Positions 1 through 11,800 of a stretch of DNA of 64,000 nt are shown piece after piece. Numbering within the stretch: position 1 is the first letter of the stretch; each line of letters begins with the position of its first letter. The translations under genes were made by a program, and so were the position numbers. The notes below the pieces were generated by a model. The model was not told where the DNA came from and did no database searches. It saw only the letters and a list, made by a program, of their open reading frames with translations. The stretch is from Tethya wilhelma (taxonomy: Eukaryota > Porifera > Demospongiae > Tethyida > Tethyidae), in NCBI GenBank assembly GCA_964030475.1, contig CAXIPT010000007.1:6029026-6093025 (forward strand), read 5' to 3'.

Positions 1-136
1 TGGAAAGATATAGGCCACGGATAAGCTCAGAGAAGCTCACAGAACTGATCCACAGATAGATAGATGGATCAAAACGGAGGACAGACAGTCACAATCATCA
101 TGACATATGAGAAAGAGCTCTAAAACCTTTAGCTTG

Positions 137-157
137 AGCACACTTCTGAGTGTTGCT
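137..157 (-). repeat. Head hairpin of the array family, minus strand
   Basis: On the minus strand the segment reads AGC-A-ACACT-CAGA-AGTGT-GCT, the same core and outer stem as the heads in CASC3 intron 1, in opposite orientation. Any unit attached to it would run left towards the window edge. Confidence 0.5.
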
Positions 158-315
158 TAAGCTTTTGTCACTTTCATCAACAACTTACACACTTACTTAC
201 TTACTTTGTAAGAAGTTATTAAGATGCCTGTACTTATGTCATGCACGTTGGTGCTCATAAGCTAGGTACTATCACAAATTGTAAGACTGAATATTTTTTT
301 TCCTTTTCAACTTAC

Positions 316-2189
316 TGAGGTTTAGCTGTTGTTGTTGTTTCCTGTTTGTCCTCTCCTCCATCCAGTGAGGGCCACTCTGTGTTGCTGGGGGGAGGGGGAG
401 CATTGCCGGCCCCCTCATCCTCTGCCCCCCAATTCTCAGTCCCAGTGTCCCTGTTGGACTGGGGGGCCCACTCCCTGAGAGGGTATATAGAGAAAGGTAC
501 AAAATGTTGGCAGTTTTGAATGTAATACTGATTTTTAACTGCAAATAAAGAGACCACAATAATGGTGTACAGTACCATATATATAGCACAAAAGTTTGGC
601 GAATTATAATATTGGCAGATTGGCAGTTCTGGTAAGAATCACCAATATTAAATCCACGAAACAGTCATTTTTGTATACCACATAATAAAAATTATGGGAA
701 TATGTGAATTGCTGCGTGCGCTACCACCAAAATAAATTCTGCCAATCGTGAAAATCGTGACAATCCGGCAAATTTTATTCCCACCAATATTTTGTGCTTT
801 ACAGTATTAAACATGTTTTGTAAACTCAAACAAAAGTGAGGTAGCAAATGGTAAAATTTGATGTATCAGCAATATTTCTACGTCTACAGAATACAAGTGT
901 GTGTAAGTAAGTAAAATGTAATATAATACCTTTGTGTGTTTCTCTCTCTGTTTCTCTCTCTCTTCCTCCAGCCTGGCGCCTGGTCCTGAGAGGGCTGCAG
1001 CCCCTTCCCCTCCTCCCCTCCCTCTCTCTGACGTCTACGACGATCCCCTCTCTGTCTCCTCTCAGATGGACCACCGTCATTATTGTCGTCATGGCGACCA
1101 CTGTTCCATCTTCCCCGTTGTCTCTCGTTGGGACCTCTCTCTCTGTCAGAGGAGCCCCACCTCCCCCTGCCACCATCAGAGTCTTGTCTGGACACGCACA
1201 CACACAGACATATATATACAGCAGTCAGATATAGTTACAACCATAAAGTCCATCTAGTTTGAGAATACTGCTGGAAGTGAAATAATGAGCAATACTTTTT
1301 ATATGGGACAAAATAGCTGCTAACCTTTGACTGGTAAGGTGTAGGAAGCTGGAAAAAGCAATCAAAAGAATGGGGAGAACGAGCACTTACCAATGGTGCT
1401 TGAAATTTTGAAATCAGTTGGATAATAAAAAAGTTATTCAATTTTTTCTATCGGCATTCTCAAACCACGATGGACTTTAGTTATTTTCAATATTAATTTA
1501 ATGCGATGGCACAAAAAACAAATTATTAGTGGCAAATTTACAAAAGAGAGGGTACCTCTTAGAGGTGTGGTCTTGGTCCCAGTGTCTCTGTCTGGGAGCT
1601 GAGGAGAACTTCTTGTTGAAGTAGCTACCTAGCTTCACATCTCTCCCCCTTCTACCACCATCACCACCAGACCCTCCTTCAGACCTCCGCTGACTGGAGA
1701 GGGTTAAAGAACTTATTTTAATACACTATATCTTTATGCCAACTATTATCACTTACTCTCTTTCAGACCAGTACTTTGCATCCTGTGATAGTGTGAGTGC
1801 AATGTTAAAAGGCAATAATAATGCATAATTTATATTCATGTTTCTGTACAATAAGTGTATTCATAAATTGATGTTGATGTCATAAGTTACTATGGTGATG
1901 TTTATATGGAGTCACTCGCATTGATTATCAACATCAAATATTTCATTGAAAGTTATCAATAACTCCCTAGAGTTCTAGATGATTCTCAGTACAAGCTGTA
2001 GTTCAAGTGGATTAGTGAATTGTAGCCAACTGACTTGAAAGCACCTCAAAGTTTCTGTTGCAAGTATCTAAGCAGCTATACAGGTTTGTTAGTGAGCGTG
2101 TACTAAATTATAATAAAAAGGGGTGTGTCAGCCACTTTTATACAGATGTATCATGTCAGCATTCAGTGTTAATCTCATAGTTAATGCAT

Positions 2190-2226
<37 letters not shown>

Positions 2227-5200
2227 ACTGGTTTTAAATCTAATCAAAGACAATATACAAGTCTCAAAACAACTTTCAGCGTGCTTCTAAATAGATTGTT
2301 AGCTATTAAAAGCGTCCAAGCACAACTTAAACTCAAAATACAAAAGGTAGATTGACACTCCAACCTTTCAAAAACCTAAACACATCCTTTAAGCCATCTT
2401 GAACTGTTTTGCCATAGTAATATTCTAAATTGTCATGGCTAAACACCCAAAAAATGAGTTAAGTGACTCTTTCACTAACATTCAAATCTTTCGAGATCAA
2501 GAACTAGGACATGGTTCCTACGGAGCTGTCTACAAGGCTAAATGTGACTCACTGCCATGTGCTGCCAAGTTGATCTACCCGGTTCTTTTTGCTTCAAACC
2601 TCCCTGCCCAACAACCTGCTTCTCCTCCAGACAAGGAACACCGCCAACCGATACGACGCTTTGAAGCTGAGTGTCGTTTCCTTAGTCAAATCAAACACCC
2701 AAACATCGTACAATATTTGGGAGTGTATCGAGATCCACAAACAAACGTACCTGTGCTTCTAATGGAACTCATGGACGAGAGCCTCACCCACTTCCTAGAG
2801 ACACCACAAAACACTGTCTTGTATCATTTACAAGTCAACATTTTACACGACACAGCATTGGCCCTGGCATTTCTTCACTCCAATAGAATCACTCATCGAG
2901 ACATGTCAAGCAACAATGTCCTTCTAATTGCTGGGAGTCGAGCTAAAGTCACAGACTTTGGGATGTCAACGCTCACTGATGCTGCAGCTTCTCAACTTGC
3001 ATCGCTGACTCAGTGTCCAGGCACACCAGCCTACATGTCTCCCGAAGCTCTGGACGAGCCACCAGTTTACTCTGAGAAGCTGGACTGCTTCAGTTTTGGA
3101 GTTTTAACAATACAAGCCATTACACGACAATTTCCAAAGCCAACAGATCGATTTCAAATCAGAGAGCTTATTGATCCTGTGCAAACATCTAGAAGAATTC
3201 AAGCATTAGTTCACATCCCTGAAGAGGAGCGTCGCCAATCTCACATCAGCCTCATCCCTGCAGCCCACCCTCTCCGACCAATTGCTCTCAGCTGTATAAA
3301 GGACAAAGATACTGAGAGACCAACAGCTGAACAACTTAGCCAAACTCTTGAACAGCTAAAATCAACCCAACTGTATGCTTCTAGTGTGCAACAAGTTTGT
3401 GACAGAAAGCGTCAAATTAGGACACAAAGACAAACCATTGAAGAGAAGAATGAACAGATTCAGCACAACCTTCAGCAACTTCAGGACAAAGATAGGCAAA
3501 TTCAGGACAAAGACAGGCAGATTCAGGACAAAGATAGGCAAATTCAGGACAAAGACAGACAGATTCAGGACAAAGATTGGCAGATTCAGGACAATCTTCG
3601 ACAGATTTCGGTGAAAGATCAACAAATTGTTCGTCAGCAAGAACAGCTTCAAAGTACAAAACAAGAAAATGAACAACTTCGAGTAATGCTAGAAATAAAG
3701 GAAAGCCAGATTACTGAACTTCAACAAGGAACAGCACAACTAGCCTTGTTCCCAGGCTCCTCCTCCGCAAACATTTTCTTTGAAAATAATAAGAAGAAGA
3801 TATTCGCAAAGGAGGAACCTGGGAATGAGGTTACAGCACAACATGGAGAGACACCACTTAGAACACAGCCTCAAGACATTCAGCCTCAGCTACAACAACT
3901 GGCACTATCAGAACAGACAGAAACCAAGAAGAAACTAGCTTCGAAAGAGTTAACATTAAAATGGAGGGAGGGACCAAAAGCACCTGGTCGTGTGGCAAGA
4001 GGATCTTCTACTATTGTAGGGGAAACTGTTTATGTCAATGGCTGTATAAGTGGAGATAACAATGTCTATGCCTTCAACTACAGCACCTCCACATGGTCAA
4101 CTCTACCAAAGTGTCCTTACTCTAATTCTGCTCTTACAACCATCAACAACACACTCACAGCAGTTGGAGGAGCAAAACTTCTTAAGTCTACAAACAAGCT
4201 ATTCACCTACCGTGACTGCCAGTGGGTGGAGATATATCCTCCAATGCCTACATCAAGGCAAGATGCTACAGTTCTCTCCACCGCCACCCATGTGATTGTC
4301 ATGGGAGGTGATGTTAGCATTTGTGTAGAAGTCATGGATATAGCAGCCAGACAATGGAGTACAGCAGCTAAACTTCCTTTTAAGACAAGTTTCGCTTCTA
4401 CATCAATCTGTGGAGACACTCTTTACCTTATGAGAGGTGAAACAGATTCAGTTGTGTCTTGTCAGTTGAGTGAACTAATAGAATCATCAAGATATAGTAA
4501 CACACGGACACAGTCAACATCTTCAGCTCCCTCTAAAGTATGGCGCTACCTTCCTGACCTGCCAGTGAGGTGCTCTACCTGTGTAACTGTTCATGGCAAA
4601 GTACTTGCTATTGGAGGAAGAGACAAACAAGGGGGAATAACAACTGCCATATATGAACTCAATACAGACACTAATAAATGGTGTCACAAAGGTCATATGA
4701 ACATTAGAAGGTCACACTGCCTTGCAACAACTCTCCCTGACAACAACATCCTTGTTGTAGGAGGATACATTCGTGGCAATCAGTGGATCAACATGTTAAT
4801 TGATGGTCGAAGCACAAATGAAAGTGAACTTGTTACAATTTCTTTTAAATAATATTTACACATTTTCTTACATACTATCTTATCACTTATAATGTATGAA
4901 TGCACTTTTCTAATACTTTGTATGTAATATCAAAATATGGTTTATTTTTTAAATTTATAGTCATTAATAACTAATGATAATAATGCTGTATGGGAGGGTG
5001 TGTTAATACTAAAGTATGCCATGCAATGTCCATAAGCATCATGATGGTCAACTACAACAAGTCAACAAGGTTAACCATAAGGGTCACTCACCTGTACATG
5101 CAAAGATACAGGAAGGTATCACCAATATATACAGGTACAGCTTGTGTATCTTAGTTGCTAAGTAACCCTGGAGGTTTCACAAAGCAACCACCAGGAAGTG

Positions 5201-8200
5201 GGTCATACCTCAGACCATCTAGAAACACACATCAGTCACTTCCTGCCACCAAATGACAGCCATCAGCTGTGTGTGTAGGCAACCACCTTACATGGACATA
5301 CTATATATAGGCACAAGAATAGCTGGGGACAGTCCAACTAGCTGGAAGTTTACACACACACACAATCTAGAGGTGAGAGTGTGTTTAGATTAGATTAGTC
5401 ACAGGAAGATAGACTCCATTCATGGTGTTTATCTTCATAAATGATCTTACTGTGACTAGAGGAGGTCTTGGAAACAATACAGGATGGATCTACCATTGAC
5501 ACACATACAATGTAGCTACACCATAATGGAAAGGATGCTTTCTACCATAATATTATTATTATAGCGGGAAAGTTTTGCGGAATTCAACTTTCGTGGTTTG
5601 CACCGATCACAATCCATTTGCAGAAGTATTTATCTGCGAAATTCTTCCTGTATGGGCGTCACACAGCTCATCCACAAAAGTTAAAATGCAAAAATGTTTT
5701 GACAAGAGACATCGGACACATGCAGCAAAACTTTCCCGCTATAATTATAGTACAGAAGACCACACTATTGAATGAAAGCACCAAGGTGCATAAGCCTCGG
5801 CGTGCTCAACTAACATGCATAAGTATTAACTAAACATGTATGCATGACATATGACCAGCACAGTCCAACCTGCCTACAATTGAGCTGTGGTTAGCCTAGT
5901 TATATTTAAACCGCTGTTTAGGAATTCATTGAATATACTTTTGACGCTTGTAGTACTTAGTACTGGCAAATTGAATGCTCAGCTGTAGCTAGCTAGCTGG
6001 CTACACGGTACCAGGCTATGCTAGCCTGTGACTGAGTCAGCCTGACAGGCATTGATACAAAACACACAACTAACCTACTATGAGGGATATTTCTATTATC
6101 ACACTATATTCAATTTGCGATCAATGAGTTACTTACCTGTCCAAGCAGCTAAGCCAGCCAAACTCGAGTCCTTCTCTGTTCTAGGAGTCCATGATTCAAG
6201 CTCTACTGTTTCTAGATAACGCACACTACACGGGGCGTGATCAATGGGTGCGGCTTCGAAGCTGAAGCGCTCAGAGAAGCACAAAAGCCTCAAATCTCAG
6301 AAACTACAGCGTTTTGCAAGATTCTACACAACAAATTTCTAGATAATTTCGATTTATGAACGTAAGTACCTTTCATTTGGACCATAGAGCTGCCATTCTT
6401 CAGATAATCTAGTAACAGACAGACACACACACACACACACAAAACGACTACCGTAACCCTCTGCACGTGCTACGCACGCGCCGAGGCTTAATAATGTCAC
6501 CAAGCAGCTAAAATGAAAAGAATGCTAATTAACATTTTACCCTCAAAATAATTAATTTACCGTTGCTGAGCGCTTCATTTCTATCATTTTTAGACAATTA
6601 GGTAATTAAAATATCATGATTCAAACTAATAGATGCTCAGCCCCATGATAAATCAAACACGTGTGGTCTCAGCTGTTATCAATACAATGATGTAACCCTA
6701 TAATCAGGTATGGGAACTGAAAAATAAATTTTTTAATAAAACTAGTGAGTAAACGACATGATGATAGTAATCACACGACATATTACGACATAATTGCTAC
6801 ACATTACTTACAAGAAGAGCATTGAATTTCATTTGAAAGTGATTTAAGAATTCCCCATATAAGGATTTTTCCCAGAAACTCAAACCCATTACAAATTATT
6901 CTCATCAGCTACAATTACATTTCAGACTCAACTTCCTATGTTTCCATAGCAACAGTATGAGTGTCAGCGAACTATTGCACTCCAGCTACATACAAGCCAG
7001 TGGACAGACTCAACAGCTATGGATGTAGGGAGAGCTAACTTCCTGTAAACACACTAACCACAACGTGTGACCTCATATTGCATCAAAACAATGAACCAGA
7101 AAACCTACCCAAAGTTCATGTCATATTTGTACAACCACCACTACATCCAGTGGTCAGTGTATACATGTACATGGCCAGCTATAGAGCTGCATGAAACTGT
7201 GCTCAGGATATTATAGGACATTTGAAAATGTTTTACACACACATTGCTGGTATGCCTCATACACGTACTAGAAAGCCAGCATAAGTCTGTTTTGCATTGA
7301 AATATTTTCATAGCATACATAGGCAGAGTGATAGTTTTAATAAGAGAAATTTTCTCTGCACATATTTATATGTATCAACTTTAAGGCAGCATCACAACCT
7401 AATATTTTGATATACAACTGAAGCACATGTACTGTACACAGCTATATACTCATGGTTGCAAAGGGACATACAAACACACAGGACGGACGTACCCTCTTCT
7501 TCTCCCAGTCCTCCTTGGGCCCCTGCTGGTGCTCATCGTACATGTCATGACCCCACCTATCAACATCAGCACGAGACCTGAACACCTCTGGCTCACTGTA
7601 TAGACACACACACACACACACACACATAATTTGGCAAAAAATGAAATCATCACATCCTCACACGCTAACACTCTCACATCCTCATACCCTCACATCCTCA
7701 CATCCTCACATCCTCACACCCTCATACCCTCACACCCTCACACTCTCACACCCTCACGGTTCAGTCTTCTCCTCGCTGTCATCTCCCAGTCTGAAGTCAT
7801 GTTGGAAGAACTTGCCCTTCGTGGGGACGTACATGGGACTGGGTTCAGGGGGCACCTCACCCTCCCCCTCAACCTGTGGCGGGGGACACACAACACACAC
7901 ACATTATTACAGATGAAAGAAAGTCTTTACAAAAAATCTGATACATGTGTAACAGAATAGGCATATTATACTACATACATACTGTTAGCTGAATGAAAAT
8001 GGGAGGTGTACCACTGTAATCAGCAAGAAAAGACCTTTTTAAATGATATAATATTTTAGTTAAATTTACAGAGGTTATACAAGCCCACTCAATATGGAGT
8101 GATATCCATTGAGATGTAAGTATCAGGTCAAGTGTTTCACACATTGATATCAAGTGTACAGGCAGTCAGGCTTACATTAAGACGTAAGAAAGTCTTTTTA

Positions 8201-8778
8201 AAAAGATTGAAAAAAAACACACACACAAAAAGTGTTGCTGAACAGACTAGAGAGTGCCAGAGCTGCTACACATGTATGAGAGTGGGAGATATACCACTGA
8301 AATCAACATGAAGAAGAACCCGCAAACATTATATAGTTTCTAGAGGTTATACTAGCCCACTCAATAAGGAGTGATATCTATTGATATGTAAGTATCAGGT
8401 CAAGTGCTTTTCACAGATTGATCAAGTTACAGGCAGTGAGCTAAAGCCTTTGTTCTCACTCAGTTATGACAATGAAGGCAAGAATATATGTAAAGAAGGA
8501 AAGAGGTAGAGAAGGCAGAAATGGACACCACTGGTTTAGAGTGAGTGTGGACATAATGTAAGTTAATGACACTGTAGCTGGGTACCATTACACAAGGCCT
8601 TTACAATTGATCGGACGCGTGCTCTGAAATTCAAGTACGGTAACCTTACATAACAGCACGCGCATGCTACTAGGTCTAAAATTTTTATGGGCATTGTGTA
8701 TTTCTAATGCTGTGAGATATGGGCTATCTATTGCGACTGAATTACATTACAATAGATTTGATCACATACGCATGGATG

Positions 8779-8812
<34 letters not shown>

Positions 8813-11800
8813 TGCCTACCTTCTCCTGGGTGTTGGTCTGAGGTGTGCCCTCTTCTTCCTGCCATCCACCATCTTCATCATCTTGCTGCTGTGTCCCATC
8901 TCCCTCTCTCTCCAATGTACCACCATCACCACCTGAAACAACACAACAGTTGATGTTCAATTGATGCTACACTGATATAAGGAAGATATGTAACACCATA
9001 AGTCTTCTGGTTTGAGAATGCTGGTAGAAAAAATTGAATAACTTTCTAAATCCAACCGATTTCAAAATTTCAAGCACCATTGGAAAGCGCTCATTCTCTC
9101 CATACTTTTAGTTGCTTTTTAGCTTCCTACAGTTTACCAGTCAAAAGTTAGTTTTGTCTCATAAGAAAAGTATTGAGTGAATCTCATTTCTTCACTTCCA
9201 GTGGCATTCTCAAACCAGATGGCCTTTAGCTACTCACCGTCATCTTCAAGCAATTCATTGTCTTCTTCCTCTTCAGACTCTCCCTGAGTGTGGCGGCCAT
9301 GATGTCGTCTCTTTCTCCTGGGACTCTTCTTATCTCCCTCTCCACCATCTTGTCTCTCTCCCTCTCTCTCCTCCTGGTCTTCATTCTCCTCCTCTGCTGT
9401 GCCATAGCTGCTGCTGGAGCTATCTTCTTCTTCTTCTTCTTCCTCACTGTCTTCAGAGAGAGGGAGCTGTTCCTTCTCTGTGACTGGCTGGCCTTCTACC
9501 TGTGGTGTGTCTGTGGCAGAGAGAACGGACTATGAACATTTTTAATAACACAAAGCTAAGCAACACTCCAAAGTGTGCTCAAGCTCAAGACCTAAAAATT
9601 TTTTTGATGTGGACTATATGTATAGCACATTTACATGTAGCTATATGAAACAATATCAATCCATACTCAGTCAAAAACTAGGTGAATCTAGATATCAAGA
9701 TTTAAATGTCTGGATTCATTCAAGCACTCAAGCTATATGATTTTATTTATGCATTACTCATTGTTGACAAAAAACAAAAGCTAACAGTCAAAAACAACAC
9801 TCTTGAGTGTGCTCAAGCCTAAGAGTTCATTGATGCAAGTGACAAAGACAATGACTTGCCAAGTGACACTGCAGAAGTGATCCATTAATCTGAGCATGTA
9901 TTCTGGGGAGAAATGTATAGTAGGAGAGAAGAAAACAGCACAACTCTGTCACCATCACCTGGACAGTGACGTATTACAAGTGCTAGGAAACTATCGAATC
10001 AAAATAAAGAAGAGAAAGAAAAAGGCAAATGCACATCATGTAGATAATATAAAACAAGGAAGAGAAAATAGATATAGAGAATCAACTAACAGTTGAACAG
10101 TAGGAAGGGTCGAGAGAGAAAATAAAACAACTCTACCATCCACACTTAATTACAAGTGTAACCATAGATAATTGATGAAAGAAACAAAAAGCTCAAGCAA
10201 CACTCCTTAGTGTGCTCAAGTCTGACTCAAGTGAGTCAGGGGTGCGTGGTGTGTGTGTGCAAGACTTGCAAGTCTTGGTGGGTGTCATCACTGATACAGG
10301 TCAGTGTGACACTTGGTGCCACCTTTAGTGACACTGTTAGTCAATAGAGACACCTGAGGTGCTCTTTTAAACTAACACTCGAAGAGTTGTTCTTGACAAC
10401 TCTCCTTCAAGTAGCTGAAGTATTTCAGCAGTAAGCGCCTAAGGACTAGCCTTGACGCCAACAGTATAGGTAGCACTTTAATATTTATACCATTGATCTG
10501 AGCGGCAAAATTTCACGTTGGGTTCAAAAAGTATGCAGTTAATGAACATAGAATGAGATTCGTTGAGCATGTCAACTTATGAATAATATATGTTTATATA
10601 CAAGCTGATGACAATGATTACTACATTCATGCACTTCAATACATGTATTCTGGCGAGAGTTTAAACAACAGGAGAGGAAAAACAGTAGCCTCTGTTATCT
10701 GTATGCTTAAACTGTGACGTATACATGTATTACAAGAATAATGAAAGCACCGCTGGTGCACAAGCCTCGGCGCACTCATGTAGAATGCAAAACTAAACAT
10801 GCATGCATGACATTGTGTATAGAAGAAGGCCATGAGTATTGAGACCCAAGTGAGCAGATTAGGTGCACAGCCTAATCTATTCCATGCTAGCTAGGCATCT
10901 TCCAATTGGCCTCAGTGCAGGAAAGATGTTGCTGTGTGCACCCTTAGTGAGTGGGACTGACTTGAACACAGTTTGCAGTGATACCAAAGTTCACTCAGTC
11001 ATACTAAACAACGCAGTACTACCATGCATAATTCTCAAAGCTAACATCTCTCTTGAGTTACTTACCTGGCTAAGCAGCTAACAGTAAGAAAACTGGGCCA
11101 GCATCCAACCTCTACTGTATTTCTAGATAACGCACACTATGCACAGGGCGTGGTCAATAGGTGCGGTTTCCAAGCTAAGCGCTCAAAGAAGCACAAAAGC
11201 CTCAGATCTCTGAAACTACGGCATTTTGCAAGATTCTACACGTCAAATTTCAAGATAATCTCGATTAATGAGCGTAAGTACCATCCACTTTGTCTCTAGA
11301 GCTGCCATTCTTCAGATAATTTAGTAACAGACGCACACACACACAAAACGACTACCGTAATCCTCTGCACGTGCTACGCACGCGCCGAGGCTTAATGATT
11401 ATCAAATGCAAGTGTAGGTATAGGAAAAAAGAGCCTGGAAACAAGGCTACCAAACTACCATGGTACCAGTGATAGTACTAAACCACAAGTACCAAGTGAG
11501 CCTGACTGTACTGGCACAGGCCTTGCCAGGACCCAAGTACATGTATGTATGGTACCACTATAATATTTTTAACATTACTCTGAGCAGCAAAATTTCACGT
11601 AAGTATGCAGTTAACAAATAGTAGGAGAGTTGAGAGAGAAAATATAATAAGTCTGCCATCCAATTAAACAAATCACTTAATTAAACAAAATGCAAGTGTA
11701 GCCATAGATTATTGATGAAAGAAACAAAAAGCTCAAGCAACACTCCTTAGTGTGCTCAAGCTTAAAGTGTTTGGTTTTGTGAGACAATGACAGTCCTTAG

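Larger units (their letters stand above)
4853..7492. other. Remainder of CASC3 intron 5
   Basis: Between the kinase-Kelch stop codon and CASC3 exon 5. Holds MITE families 2 and 3 (5560-5743, 5791-6490). Otherwise AT-rich with no supported exon. Confidence 0.6.

Noticed and set aside
3362..3676. Open frame on the minus strand across the heptad repeats
   Set aside because: Shadow of the 21-bp tandem repeat in the kinase-Kelch gene; repeats keep all frames open.
7650..7757. Regular short repeats that might suggest a CRISPR array
   Set aside because: Units are about 8 bp with no spacers of constant length; it is an intronic minisatellite in an animal genome.
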